From assembly GCF_949987515.2 (NCBI RefSeq), contig NC_082687.1, positions 123,237,838 to 123,301,837 on the forward strand: DNA of 64,000 bases, given 5' to 3'. The stretch comes from Delphinus delphis (taxonomy: Eukaryota > Chordata > Mammalia > Artiodactyla > Delphinidae). The notes below the pieces were generated by a model, which did no database searches, had not been told where the DNA came from, and was given only the letters and a program-made list of their open reading frames with translations. The position numbers and the translations under genes were made by a program. How positions within the stretch are numbered: position 1 is the stretch's first letter; each line of letters starts with the position of its first letter. Below are positions 46,793-58,595 of the stretch, one piece after another.

Positions 46793-47423
46793 TTTGTGAA
46801 GGTATAACAGTAAACCATCAAAACTTAAAATTTAATACAAAAATGATCAAACAAGAGAGGAGGTTGTAAAAAGAAAAGAAAATTTACTTTGAAGTTTTAT
46901 TCTTCAAACAAATAAGGGATGAATTACTGAGAGTCAGGTTTTCCTTGGTTAATCAAAGTCTAAAATATATTTTAAAAATATCATACGGCTATAATTTTCT
47001 GGAGCAGAAGAGAAGAAATCACTCTAAGAATGAGAACAAGAGAAATGGGGAGATAAAGTAATTTCAGTATGAATCAAACAAGTCATCTCTTTTTGCTTAG
47101 TGTCTGGATCACAAAGACTGTTTTATCTGCTCTGGCCATGAGCCATATGGAATTCTCCCATGCTGCCAGGTCCCTTGCTCTCATGTTTCTCAGAAGTTTA
47201 AAGTAAGATCATACATCTTTATTTACATTTATCCAAGAGGTTGCATAGGCATCCCATTTTTGTCTACTATTCAGGAACATATGTAACACATGGTACACAG
47301 TTAAAAACAAAGAAAGTAAAATGAAAAAGACAAAAAAATTCATTTTTTGTGCATGTGCTTGTGCTTCAATATAGCTATACCACTTCAGTGTTACTGTCCT
47401 CAAGTAAGGGTCGATATATCATC
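46793..47423. other. Unassigned stretch
   Basis: No gene or confident repeat recognised. Confidence 0.45.
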
Positions 47424-47437
47424 AAGAGTACTGGAGA

Positions 47438-47680
47438 GGGCTTCCCTGGTGGTGCAGTGGTTGGGAGTCCGCCTGCCGATGCAGGGGACACGGGTTCGTG
47501 CCCCGGTCCGGGAAGGTCCCACATGCCGCGGAGCGGCTGGGCCCGTGAGCCATCGCTGCTGAGCCTGCGCGTCCGGAGCCTGTGCTCCGCAGCGTGAGAG
47601 GCCACAGCAGTGAGAGGCCCGCATACCGCAAAAAAAAAAAAAAACCTAAGGAGATCTAAATAAACTTTGGATTTTAAAAA
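47438..47680 (+). mobile_element. CHR-type SINE with an extra 3' segment
   Basis: SINE body runs 47438-47630 with A box 'tggtgcagtgg' and intact B box 'ggttcgtgcc', then an A run to 47644. A non-SINE segment of about 30 bases (47645-47675) follows, containing AATAAA and ending in TTTT, and then a second A run. TSD 'aagagtactggaga' is at 47424-47437 and 47682-47695, outside the extra segment. The extra bases therefore arrived with the SINE. Most CpGs are intact, so the copy is fairly young. Confidence 0.93.
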
Positions 47681-47695
47681 AAAGAGTACTGGAGA

Positions 47696-48309
47696 ATAAA
47701 CATTGCAGATTATGACTATTTAGGTTCATAAATTTGAATTCCTAATATTGATGGATATTGAGACTCAGAAAATAAGATTAATGTTTTAATTGACATAATA
47801 GACATGGGGTACAGGGGAATAACCCAGACCCAAATGAAGTGGGAAATTCATACCTCATGTGTCTCATTCTCTGTTATAGACTTTAGTGATGATTTCTTTG
47901 CTTTCTAGTCTTCTCCAAATAGAAAACCCACTTCATTCAGAAAACAATTTTTAAAGCCTACTCATCATGGGATTTATGTTAAGGATAACATGAATGCAGT
48001 CAAGGAGAATCATGGTTGATATATGTCAGAGCAAGATGAGAATGTTATGCAGAATTAAGTTTGAAGGATCTGACTTAATACTAAATGATAAGTATAGTTA
48101 ACAGCTTCTAGGGAAGTAGGGGCTGGAAGATAAATCTATCAATAATCTACAAGTTGATCGAAACTTAAAAATTTTAGGAAACTGCTCTCTACAGATAATT
48201 AGGTGTTGATTTTAGCTTTTTTAAAAAAATAAAAACAAAAACACATTTTCCACTGAGTGAAAATTCACTGTTAAAGTCACATCTGTATAATAAAGGTAAA
48301 ATAGAGATT
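47696..48309. other. Unassigned stretch
   Basis: No gene or confident repeat recognised. Confidence 0.45.
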
Positions 48310-48500
48310 TAGTAATAACAACAGGTAACATTTTTTAAGTGCACACTAGGTACCGAGTATGGTTCTAAGTGTTTTAAATATACTAACTCATTTAATTTTC
48401 ATGACAAGCATATGAATTTTAGGAGGAGGAGATCAGACAGACCAAGGAAAAGTAACTTGCTCGAGCCAGAGAATTAGAAAGACTCAGTGGTGAGAATTAA
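48310..48500 (-). mobile_element. MIR SINE
   Basis: Plus-strand text 'gtgcacactaggtaccgagt', 'ggttctaagtgttttaaa', 'actaactcatttaattttc', 'aaaagtaacttgctcgagc' is the reverse complement of the MIR 3' half and core. Confidence 0.78.
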
Positions 48501-49749
48501 ACAGCCAGAAAGGCCCCAAAGTATGGTTAGACATTATGTGATGTTGCCTTTAAAGTAACTATTTGATTAATCTGATTGTTCTAGATAACCAATTTATTTT
48601 CAACATCTAAAGTTTTTATCATCTAAACGCATCTGGTTTTCTGTTACATTTTATAATGTTGAAGATAAGTTTGAATCTAATTTAATCATTTATTACTACA
48701 AGCTCAGTAACAAATCATTCTCCAATTCCACTTACTCTGCCTCCTCTTCTTTACCAATTTTGTAACATGTGGTCATTAATACAAGCCTTTTCTTCCCTTC
48801 TCTATCCACTCACTGGTATGTTATTGCAAAATGTATTTTCCTATTTCTGACTGACAGATCTGTGTAGTTAAAAAAAGTTCCCCAGCTGATTCTGATATTT
48901 TCCTCTTTAATTTCTGAGAAGCTCTGGATTAATTCAACCATCTGCCCCCTCTGCTTCTGAACCTGCCCTCATGTTATTGTGTACCACTAGAGAAATCCAG
49001 ATGATCTTGAAGATTAGTACCATAGCAAATTTATGGAATCCAAACTCAGAGGTAACCACAACTGCTTGGCAATCCTATTACATTTTTCTTATCTGGCCTA
49101 TTTCCCACTCCCCTCAGCAATTATTCCAGCCCTTCTTCATTTTCTTTAAATCCCTAGCCCCAAAGAGTCCATCTTACTCCATCAATTATTTCCACTCTAT
49201 GCTATATTTTTAGACTCCTCTATGTACAAATATACCACACAAGCACAGCCACAACCATACAAATATACATATATCAAAACTTGAATCCATACTCATATAT
49301 ATGCATAAATATATATGTATATATTTACACATATATGTGTATGTTCAAATTTTGACACAAACTCAGCCATTTTCTTAAAAGACTCTCATCCATTTATTTC
49401 CAAATTTCTTTACATTTTTTTTATCCACTTCTCAGTTTCTTTTATAAGTGCCTTCTTTTCTTAAATGATGAAACACATCAGGACTGTATTTAAACTTCAT
49501 GTCTTCCTCAGGAATCTGTATTTAAGCTTCATGTCTTTTTGCTTTAAATTAGAAACTATTGTGCTGAAATGGGATTTAAGGAGGCAATAAAACTCCTGAA
49601 TCTATACATTTAATATTTTATATGTGAACTTATTTCTGAAGAGGAGATATAGAATTTTTAAATCATAATGTGACTCAGTAAAGGTTATGAATCATTGTTC
49701 TAAAACACTTTTCCCATGTATTTTAATCTAGGCCATTTGTTCTAATCAC
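48501..49749. other. Unassigned stretch
   Basis: TA/CA-rich simple sequence at 49255-49345. A 'cttcatgtctt' word is repeated near 49495 and 49530 within 'ctgtatttaa(a/g)cttcatgtctt', a small tandem-like duplication. No gene. Confidence 0.45.
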
Positions 49750-49887
49750 AACTTGTATGTAGATAACTTCTCCACTTATTTTCAACTTGGACTTCTGTCC
49801 TGAGTTACACCTGTGGCAGCTAAATATTTCCACCTCTACATCTCACAGGCACCTTAAATTGAACAAGCCCCAAACTGATTTTATTAA
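49750..49887 (+). mobile_element. L2 fragment, left part of a split copy
   Basis: 'tatttccacctctacatctc' and 'acaggcaccttaaattgaac' correspond to the L2 RT region (cacttggatgtc...caggcatctcaaactcaac). Ends where an L1M begins; continues at 50883. Confidence 0.6.
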
Positions 49888-50874
49888 TTTTATCCATCAG
49901 TCCATCAAAGGCAGTCTTCATGCCTGTTACAGTGTTCTTGATCTGTGGCACTTCTTTTTGATTCTTTCTTAGACTTTTCATCCTTTTATTACATTCCATC
50001 TGTTCTTGAATGTTGCCTACTACTTTTTTTTTCTATTAGAGGCCTTGGCATTTTAATCATAGTTGTTTTAAATTCCCAGCCTAATAATTACAACATCCTT
50101 GCCACAGCTGACTCTGGCTCTAACTCTTCTTCAGTCTTTTCAAACTGTGTTTTTTTACTTTTAGTAGGTCTTGTGATTTTTGTTGAAATCTGGACATGAT
50201 GTATCCAGTAAAAGGAACTGCTACAGCTAGGCCTTTAACAATGTGGTGGTAAGGTGTAGGGGAGGGCAAGTGTTCTATAATCCTATGATTATATCTCAGT
50301 CTTTTGGTGAGCTTGTGCCTTGGATTGTGAACTTTACCAGGGCTTGAGTATTTGTCTCCCCCTAGGTAAGTTAGGCTCTGATGAAACTCCCGCAGGTAAA
50401 GTTCTGGTAAAAAAGTTTCTGCTGAGGTCAGACTTTGTTAAGAAAAACAGAATGCTCTGACACATTTTTAAATTGTTACTTTTCCCCTCCTACTGCCAAA
50501 AGCATGAAGGGATTTTTCTCTGATATTCAGTGTGAGCACCTGGTAGAGCTCCTTGAGATAAAACTCACAAAAGCTTGGGTGCTCTCTTATGACGCCCCTC
50601 CCTCGGAGTTTTTAACGCTCAGACTTGTCCATAATGAGTCCCCAGAAATACCTCAATTACAGTTTAGGTTTAGGTTTTCCTACCCAGGTACTGGTTCCTG
50701 CGGATATTTCTGCTCTGGTAAGTTGTGATTCTCTGTACTCACCTGTCCATCTCTGCAATTTTTGAAGTGGCAATTTGCCCTGTGATTTTCCAGCTTGTTC
50801 AGTCTTTTACTAGTTGTTAGGACAGAGTGGCAACTTTTAATCTCCTTATATGTCAGACTGGAAACCCCATTAAC
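49888..50874 (-). mobile_element. Ancient L1M 5' region inserted in L2
   Basis: Plus-strand text such as 'tctttttgattctttcttag', 'atagttgttttaaattccc', 'ttacaacatccttgccac', 'tctggacatgatgtatcc', 'gtaaaaggaactgc' and 'ggcctttaacaatgtggtgg' is the reverse complement of L1M 5' region. Bounded by 'tttattaa' at 49880-49887 and 50875-50882, a likely TSD. An ORF of 97 codons (50435-50728) is not supported as a gene. Confidence 0.65.
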
Positions 50875-50882
50875 TTTATTAA

Positions 50883-51190
50883 GATTCTAGTTTTTATTTG
50901 AGTGAATGCTACCATCATCATGCATTTGTCCAACTGATCTATCTAGAAGCTATCCTAGACATCTCCCTTTTTCTCAGCCTGACATCTTACCAGTAACCAA
51001 GTCTGGTCAGATCATGTCTTTAATATCTCCAACAATCCATTCTACTTCTCAATCCTTTCAGCCACTGACTTAAGTCCTCACTATTTTCCATATGAAATAG
51101 TCTCTTCCTCTAGTCTCAAAATTCTCCATACTGTAACCAGAAACATTTTTCTGAAACAAAAGTTTAATTATGCCTTTCTTCTATATCACA
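50883..51190 (+). mobile_element. L2 fragment, right part of the split copy
   Basis: Resumes the L2 RT region: 'gctaccatcatcatgc', 'agaagctatcctagacatc', 'accagtaaccaagtctgg', 'aatatctccaacaatcc' and 'aaccagaaacatttttctg'. Ends against an LTR on the right. Confidence 0.6.
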
Positions 51191-51204
51191 TTTGGTACAT
51201 GCCT

Positions 51205-51535
51205 CTATCAATTTGTTCAGGCTGCTATAACAAAAATACCATAGGCTGAGTGGCTTAAACCACAAATACTTATTTCTCACAGTTCTTGAGGCTGAGGAGT
51301 CCAAGATAAAAGTGGCTGCAGAGTAAGGGACTACTTCCTGGTTCATAGACAGCTGTCTTCTAGCTGTGTTCTCACATGGTGAAAGGAAAAAGGGAACTCT
51401 CTGGGACTCTTTTATAAGGGCATTAGTCTCATTCTTGAGGATTCCACCCTCAAGAGTCTGAGCTCCTAATACCATCATATTGGGGGGGTTAGGATTTCAA
51501 CATACAAATTCTAGTGGGGGGGCGGGGGAAACAAA
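51205..51535 (-). mobile_element. MaLR-like LTR, minus
   Basis: 'ttcaggctgctataacaaaa', 'gagtggcttaaaccacaaa', 'atttctcacagttcttgagg', 'ttttataagggcattag' and 'ggttaggatttcaacata' are the reverse complement of the same LTR type as 20688-20990. Family name unsure. Confidence 0.65.
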
Positions 51536-52457
51536 AACATTTAGTGAATAACAATGCCCAAGATGACTTACGAGGTTGTGAAAAATATTATAACAGTATT
51601 TATGTTTATTTTATAAAACTAATAAAGAGATTACATATTAATGATATTTAACAACTAGATTGACAGCAGAATGCTATCTTGGTCCATATATCAGATAGTC
51701 AAGGATCATATAGATTATATGAAATATACTAAGGGTGGGGTAAACAGTTCCAGAAAAATGTTAAATTGTGTTGTCTTCAGCTATTTTATTACTTTCAGCT
51801 CGTTGCACTATAGTTTAGATTATGTAAACTAGATAGATTTATTTATTGATCATATTATTTCGTTTTGACTAGAACAACTATAACTAAAAGACAAGATATT
51901 AATACAATTTCCTTCAAAGAAACCACAATTGGAAGAATAATAAAATGTAAGAATCACCAAACAATAAGAAATTGTCATAATGATCTTTTCACTTTGGATA
52001 ATACATTTCTTCTTAAGCCACTAAAATAGGTAAAATCAATAATAGTCTAAACTTATCAGCAAGATTTTGGTCATAAAAATGTGAAACTATTAAAAATAAT
52101 TTGAAATATGGGTTTACATCTTTTATTGTTAATGATGGACTTTAAGTATATATTGGGCCTTGAAATAGAAGGTAATAATGACACAAAGCCATTATGATTA
52201 ACAAGATTTTGAAAAACATTATTAAAAATAATGTTTATGAAGTAAAATAATTTGAAATATTGAATTCATTTTTATTTCATTATATTTTTCTATTTGTGCA
52301 TTTTTATAATATATACTATAGTAGTAATGCAATACATATATTGCCTTTGTAAATTATAAAATTATTTTGATAGTTCGTGCATGAAAATGTTTACATATAC
52401 AGTTGAATGATCAAAACAATTCAAGGCCAGTAATCTACAGTGTAAAATCAATACCTT
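51536..52457. other. Unassigned AT-rich stretch
   Basis: No gene or confident repeat recognised. Confidence 0.5.
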
Positions 52458-52469
52458 TAATATAGATGG

Positions 52470-52759
52470 GGCTTCCCTGGTGGCGCAGTGGTTAAGAATC
52501 TGCCTGCCAATGCAGGGGACACGGGTTTGAGCCCTGGTCTGGGAAGATCCCACATGCCGCGGAGCAACTAGGCCCGTGAGCCACAACTACTGAGCCTGCG
52601 CGTCTGGAGCCTGTGCTCCGCAACAAGAGAGGCCGCGACAGTGAAAGGCCCGCGCACCGTGATGAAGAGTCACCCCCGCTCGCTGCAACTAGAGAAAGCC
52701 GTCGCACGGAAACGAAGACCCAACACGGCCAAAAATAAATTAATAAATAAATAAATTTA
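52470..52759 (+). mobile_element. CHR-type SINE, long form
   Basis: Body matches the short copies up to 'cccgcgcaccg' (52660) and then continues for about 75 bases ('gatgaagagtcacccccgc', 'tgcaactagagaaagcc', 'aagacccaacacggcc') before a taaa-repeat tail. The short copies go directly from that point to poly-A. TSD 'taatatagatgg' at 52458-52469 and 52760-52771. A box 'tggcgcagtgg'; B-box-like 'ggtttgagcc'. Confidence 0.95.
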
Positions 52760-52771
52760 TAATATAGATGG

Positions 52772-53410
52772 CTACATCCCCCTTGTCTCATGAAGTAGCC
52801 TTGCTTTACTCTATGGTAACATGTATCAAAATGTTTACCTGAGCATCCCTTTTTCTCCCCTCCTCACTTTCTTTTTCTACTTTGAGATCAGAGATTTGGG
52901 AAAATCCTTATTTTTTATCTCTTCTTTATCCCCCACAAAAATTAGTGACCACAACATTCTCTCCATCTGAGCAATAATGTCTCTGCCCTCTCCTCTCCAT
53001 CCACACTTTTAGTGCACACCTGTAGTCCTGCATCATTCTTTAAGTGATGTGTTGCAATAAAGTCTCTATGCCATTCCAGCTCTACTCTCCACTATAGACA
53101 GACCAGATGCCTCATCTTCTCATGCTATTTTTGAACTATGCCCATATTTATAACATTTTCTTATTTTACAACAGTTTGGTTTCCAATCTCCCTTCTATAC
53201 CATAACTATTGGAAAAAGAGAGTGATATTTCATCTTTCTCTAGAATAATATGTGATTTATACTGGGATCTTAGTACATAGTTATTGAATAAAGGAGATAA
53301 AGGAAGAATGAGGAAGAACATTTTTGAAAATAGTTAACATGATGAAGAACTTGGGTTTTGCTTCCACAAAATAGTTTATAGGTCTATATTATGATATAAT
53401 GTTTAAAATG
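52772..53410. other. Unassigned stretch, possible L2/MIR tail at its end
   Basis: 53250-53300 ('gatcttagtacatagttattg', 'aataaagg') resembles an L2/MIR 3' tail; the rest is not recognisable. Confidence 0.4.
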
Positions 53411-53420
53411 ATAGAGGCAG

Positions 53421-53626
53421 GGCTTCCCTGGTGGCGCAGTGGTTGAGAGTCCGCCTGCAGATGCAGGGAACACGGGTTCGTGCCCCGGCCCGGGAAGATC
53501 CCACATGCGGTGGAGAGGCTGGGCCCGTGAGCCATGGACGCTGGGCCTGCGCATTCGGAGTCTGTGCTCCGCAATGGGAGAGGCCACAACAGTGAGAGGC
53601 CCGCGTACCGCAAAAAAAAGAAAAAA
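53421..53626 (+). mobile_element. CHR-type SINE (short form)
   Basis: A box 'tggcgcagtgg' and B box 'ggttcgtgcc' intact; several body CpGs changed. TSD 'atagaggcag' at 53411-53420 and 53633-53642, and one mismatch extends the match to about 16 bases. Confidence 0.95.
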
Positions 53627-53642
53627 AAAATTATAGAGGCAG

Positions 53643-55739
53643 TCTCAAGTACAGAAGTGTAGTGCCTGGATTATATTAGGTAATTTTCCATGGCTGTGTT
53701 TTGCCATGTGACTAGTCTTCAGTATTACAAATTAAAAATGGAAATGAACAACACTGAAGCACACAGAAAAAGTTGATCAAAATTGTAAGAACTTTGTATA
53801 TTTAGAGGGAAATACAATTCAAAGGATGTTTAGACATGAAGAGACAAAAATAAGTGAGAAAAAAAATTGAGGAAGAAATGAGACAGCACAACTTTCTTAG
53901 AATGTCTGATAAATACACACACACATTAACACACAAGATTTACTCTTTTGCTTCAGATATTATGAGATTGTAACTCAAGCCAATGAATGATAAAGGCAGA
54001 AAGGAAAAGTTAGACTGTCTAAAATAAATAATACCCTAACAAAGTTTACTCCATTGAAAATACATCAGAATTTTGTTACTAGATCTATTCAATTACAGAG
54101 TCAGTAATTATTTGACCGATACATAGTAGAATGAATTCCAGCATTGGCTGAGAAATAAAATTTTAAAACTTTGTTTTCTTGCAAAACTAAAATTCTAAAT
54201 ATTAGGTGTTTCACATGAGGATGAGATTTAATGTTATTTTTCTTTTGGAAAAACAATCTGATTCAATTATTTTTCTTATCTGTCTTTAATAGAGAAGAAT
54301 TAATATGCACAATTAAAAGTCCAGCAAATACTGTTATTTTGGGATTGGCATAATAAAGATTAGATGAGAAACTTGTCAAAATATTCTTTTGTCTTGTTTT
54401 TATTATTTTTTTTCTATTCTTGTTTTAACTGTAAATTGAGAAAATCCTCTGGCTCACTCACTGGACAAACTGAAGCTATTTCAGAGGTAGTGTAAGTGCC
54501 AATTCAATTCAGAATTTGAGATCAATTTTAATTTATTTTCATTATTTTATTTTATCTTTCTCCCGTGAATTTTCAAGCTGTTACTTAACAGTTTCTTGAG
54601 TTTCACTAGCCTGTTTTAAAGTCTGAGGTAATACAGAAAACTAAAATTTTTAGAGGGGCTATTTGGAATGTTCCTTTTACTATAAAATGTTTTAATACAG
54701 TATCACATTTCATTTCAGATATTTCTGTGTTAAAAAAAAAACCTGGTAATCACCAAGAGGAAAGTGGAAAAAATTAATTTTCCTATTTATTTTGTTCAGG
54801 TATAAATAAGAAGAAACATGATATGTCCAAGATATATAAACTGATCAGTTACAGATTGTTAGTTTTAACTCTGTTTCCAGGTTATTTTATTAAGGAGTTT
54901 CCAGTGTTTAACATAAACTTTGATAAAACATTTTTTATTATGAAAACGATCCACTAAATCAATGACTGGGGTAATAACTAAATGCTCATTTCTTTGGAGA
55001 AATGCCATTCTGCACTTGCCTGAGATATGTATGTGCCTGAAGTGTAGCTGACTGGGAAAGGAGGAAGGAAGGGGAACAAAGGATGAGATAAAGAGGAGCA
55101 TGCATATTTGAGCTGATCAAGGTAAGGCTGTGTGTGCAAACAAACTGAGGCAAGCGGAGAAGCTATTTGGCCTCTATTTATGCTTGAGTACAGTCCCTTC
55201 TGAGTTTAGCCTCTTCTGATAATAAAAACTCTACTTAAAGTGGTGGTGAAGAGCATCAGATTTGGCAAACGGAAGACTCTGTAAGCATAGCATTCATTGC
55301 CTCTTACTTTTCTCCTTTTCTCCTCATACTACATTCTCTGTAGGGAGCTGTGAGTTAAGATGCCACAACATGCGTCTTCCAGGGATGCCTAGTGGAATAC
55401 CACCAGTGCCAAGGCACCAGTCATCTTTACGTCTCTTAAGGGGACATTATTTTTATGCTTCTGCTGCTTTTCACTTTTTCTCACTGGGGCTCACTGGAGT
55501 AATAAACTATTTTGATTTATATCTTCATGTTCAAAACTTCACTGTACTCTCTGCAATAATGCAGAATTTCCATGCCTTCACCTGGGTTTCATAGCAGTAC
55601 TATATTTGTGTTCTGGCACCCTACAAAATATTTCTGCTAGTCACTTTTCTTCATTATCAGAATAGTCTGGAGGAGACTGAACTCAAGGGTAAATATGAGT
55701 ACAAATAGAGTGCTGGACAAGTAATCTTCTGTCTTTGAA
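53643..55739. other. Unassigned stretch
   Basis: No gene or confident repeat recognised. The 110-codon ORF at 55262-55594 lies at the right side (see rejected items). Confidence 0.45.
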
Positions 55740-55955
55740 AACTACAGATTTGTGATTTTGTCTACTAGGAGACATTTGAGACTGTCTGGAAACACTGTTG
55801 GTTGCCACAGCTGGGAGTGAGGTTCTGCTACTTTCTAGTGGGTAGAATTCAGGGATCTTGCTGAACATCTAACAATGCAAAGGACAGCCCCTCACAACAA
55901 ACAATTACTTGCCTCACAATGTCAATAGTGCTAAGGTTGCAAAACCTTGTTCAGG
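55740..55955 (-). mobile_element. MER20 (hAT-Charlie) element, minus
   Basis: Reverse orientation relative to 38580: 'ggagacatttgagactgtctgg', 'tggttgccacagctggga', 'actttctagtgggtagaatt', 'tgctgaacatctaacaatgc', 'aggacagcccctcacaaca' and 'gtcaatagtgctaaggttgc', nearly end to end. Confidence 0.82.
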
Positions 55956-57654
55956 CTTATTTGTCTGATAAACTTCTGTTTCCTCTCTGTTTTTAAACAC
56001 TAGCAAGAAACAAAACAGTCTTGAGCTAGTGAATAATTTGAGTCCTTTCCCATTCCCAATATGTTCAAGTATACACATCCATATATTTATACACACAAAC
56101 ACAAACATACATAATGAAACACCAATGTAACTACTATGCAGATACAAGTAACATGACTTTTAGGAACAAATAAAGTGACCCCAAACAAACTGACCACTGT
56201 GGATCTTGATCTGCAGAACCAAAGCCTAATACTAACAAAAAGAGAGAAAATAACAATCTTTAACTTATTATTAGGTATTCATTTCTACAGTCCAGTCCAC
56301 TCACAAACATGGTTTTTCTTGGTGATTTTAATACATTTGTGATTTTTACATGAAACATCTGATTTAGGAGCAAAGACTTTAGTGATAGTCCCCAGCATAT
56401 CAAAAATTGAAGTGTAGATTTCATAGTATATTCAATCATAACTGAGTATACTGTTAGACTTATGAAAATGAGACACTATGAAGCTATTCATAGTATTATT
56501 ATCTTAAAAATTATTAAAATATCCTATTTATCTAAAACATTTTACAGCAAGAATTAATCCAAAGTTAATTTTTATGACTGCAAGTAAGAATTCCAGTGAA
56601 AAATGATGAAATCTGTTAAATAAATTTCATTAAGCATGTCATAATAACAACTCCTAGTTAACCTTGTCACATTCAATGGATTGTCAACAGTGAAGTGGCT
56701 ACATCTGATTATTAAAACATAATTATAGAATTGAAGAGATTCATTAAATACAATTAAGAGAAATTGAGATAATGCCCCAAATGAATTCAACATTTAATTA
56801 TTTTCTAAGGAGTGATTGATCTGTTTTCAAAGATTATTTTTCTTTATCATCACATAAGTATATGAAGAATTTTGAATGTGTGTTTGCCTCAGTAAACTGA
56901 TGTCACATTTCTAAAAATTTAATGATAAAAAGGCTAAATGGTCTGTTACAGCAGTTTCAGTATATACTTTCATGTTTATTCTTTCTCATTAGTAGTTGAA
57001 AAACATTATCAAATGTGCAGAAATTAATATGAAATTTGAAGGACAAGACATATAAAAATAAGCAACAGTTTAATTATCTGCATAATATATTATGGAATTT
57101 TTTTAAATAATGATTCCGTGTTAACATAAAACATAATTTTTCACTAGCTAATGATGTAACTAGTGAACATAGAATAAGTAGTAATATAGCTGGGGAACAC
57201 AATATATCTGAAACATATCTTAGTGAAACTGGCTGGAAGGTGCAGGTGGGACAGAGCTGATCTGTAGAAATGGCTTCTGGTTGGCTGAAAAAATTGCAGG
57301 AAGATATAACCCCTAATTTCCTGCTGTGGCTTCATGCTTCTGATCCACTCATGCCTAGAAGTCTCTTCCCCTTCCACAATCATTTAGTTTCTCTCCAAGA
57401 CTTCTGTTGACAGAGCCTAACGTGAAGCCAACTGATAAAAGAGATATCCTCACAGGGTTCAGCCCATGACTCACAAAGTACACAAAAATGAGTGGATTTG
57501 AAGCTGAAATGTAATAATAATTGGCCAAAGATCCAAATACAAACAGGAGTTCAGTGAACTGTAAATGATCAAAAAATTAGAAGAAATTATGGGAGATTTC
57601 TTTTATGAAATCAAAGTGTAGAAGTGCATTCTAAGAATTATTTAAAGAAAAACA
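55956..57654. other. Unassigned AT-rich stretch
   Basis: No gene or confident repeat recognised. Confidence 0.45.
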
Positions 57655-58595
57655 CACCAAAAAATGAAAAGAAAACCTTGCATATACAGTGAAGTATTAT
57701 ACATGCAAAATAACCACAAGCAAAGTCAAAGACAGACAAAAATACTAGCAATTCATATCACAGACAAATGGCCAATAACCCTAACACAGAAAGAATTTCT
57801 ACATGTCAATTAAAATAAATGCACCAACATAATAGAAAAAAACCCAAAAGGTATGATCAGACACTGAAGAAAATAGTATATGCAAATGTCTCTTAAACAT
57901 GAAATAATGTTCAACGTCACTCAAAATAAGACAAAGGAAAATATCAACTGCAATGAAATATTTTCACCTATCAGATTAGCAAAGAAGCAAAAGTTTGATA
58001 ATGTGCTGCACTGGCAAAGAAATAAAGTGGTAACCTCATATAGGTGTGCAATTTGGCAATATCTAAATTTGTGTACATACCTATTATTTTCAGTCCTAAG
58101 AATATATCCTAGAGTTATCCCTACATAAGTGAAAACTGAAGTATCTACATGAATATCAATTTTAGCTATTTTTTTTAATTGAAAAAAGATTGACAACAAC
58201 CTAAATATCCACCATCCGTTGACTGGTTAAAAAATACGATACCCCTAAACAATGGAACACTGCTCATCTGAAATGAAAAATCAAGAAACTATACCATTAA
58301 TACGTGAAACTAATTAAACATATATTTTAGGAGTAAAAAATATAAATTCAGAACAGTGTGTGTAGTTTAAAAAGAGGAAAATAGTAAGTACTTAGATGCA
58401 TTACACCCAGTATATGTAAAGAATGAAGGGTATGTATATTTCTGAAGGATACACAAGAAAATGCTGACACATCTCTGGAAAGGAGAAATAGGGGGTTAGT
58501 GGAGTAAGAATATGCATTCTGCAATGCACTCTTCTGTAACTTGAATATTGTACATGTGAAGTGAATATCATCAATTAAAAATACAATAAGATATT
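57655..58595 (+). mobile_element. Ancient L1M ORF2 3' end and 3'UTR
   Basis: In order: 'catatcacagacaaatggcc', 'acctatcagattagcaaag', 'caatttggcaatatctaaat', 'cctaagaatatatcctaga', 'gacaacaacctaaatatcc', 'acaatggaacactgctcat', 'cagaacagtgtgtgtagttt' and 'ctctggaaaggagaaat'. This is the ORF2 tail of an L1ME/L1M4-like family with frequent indels. The 82-codon ORF at 57880-58128 is a remnant. Confidence 0.78.

Noticed and set aside
55262..55594. 110-codon plus ORF as a small gene
   Set aside because: No recognisable domain, no start context or neighbouring exon signal, and the length can arise by chance. Left unannotated.
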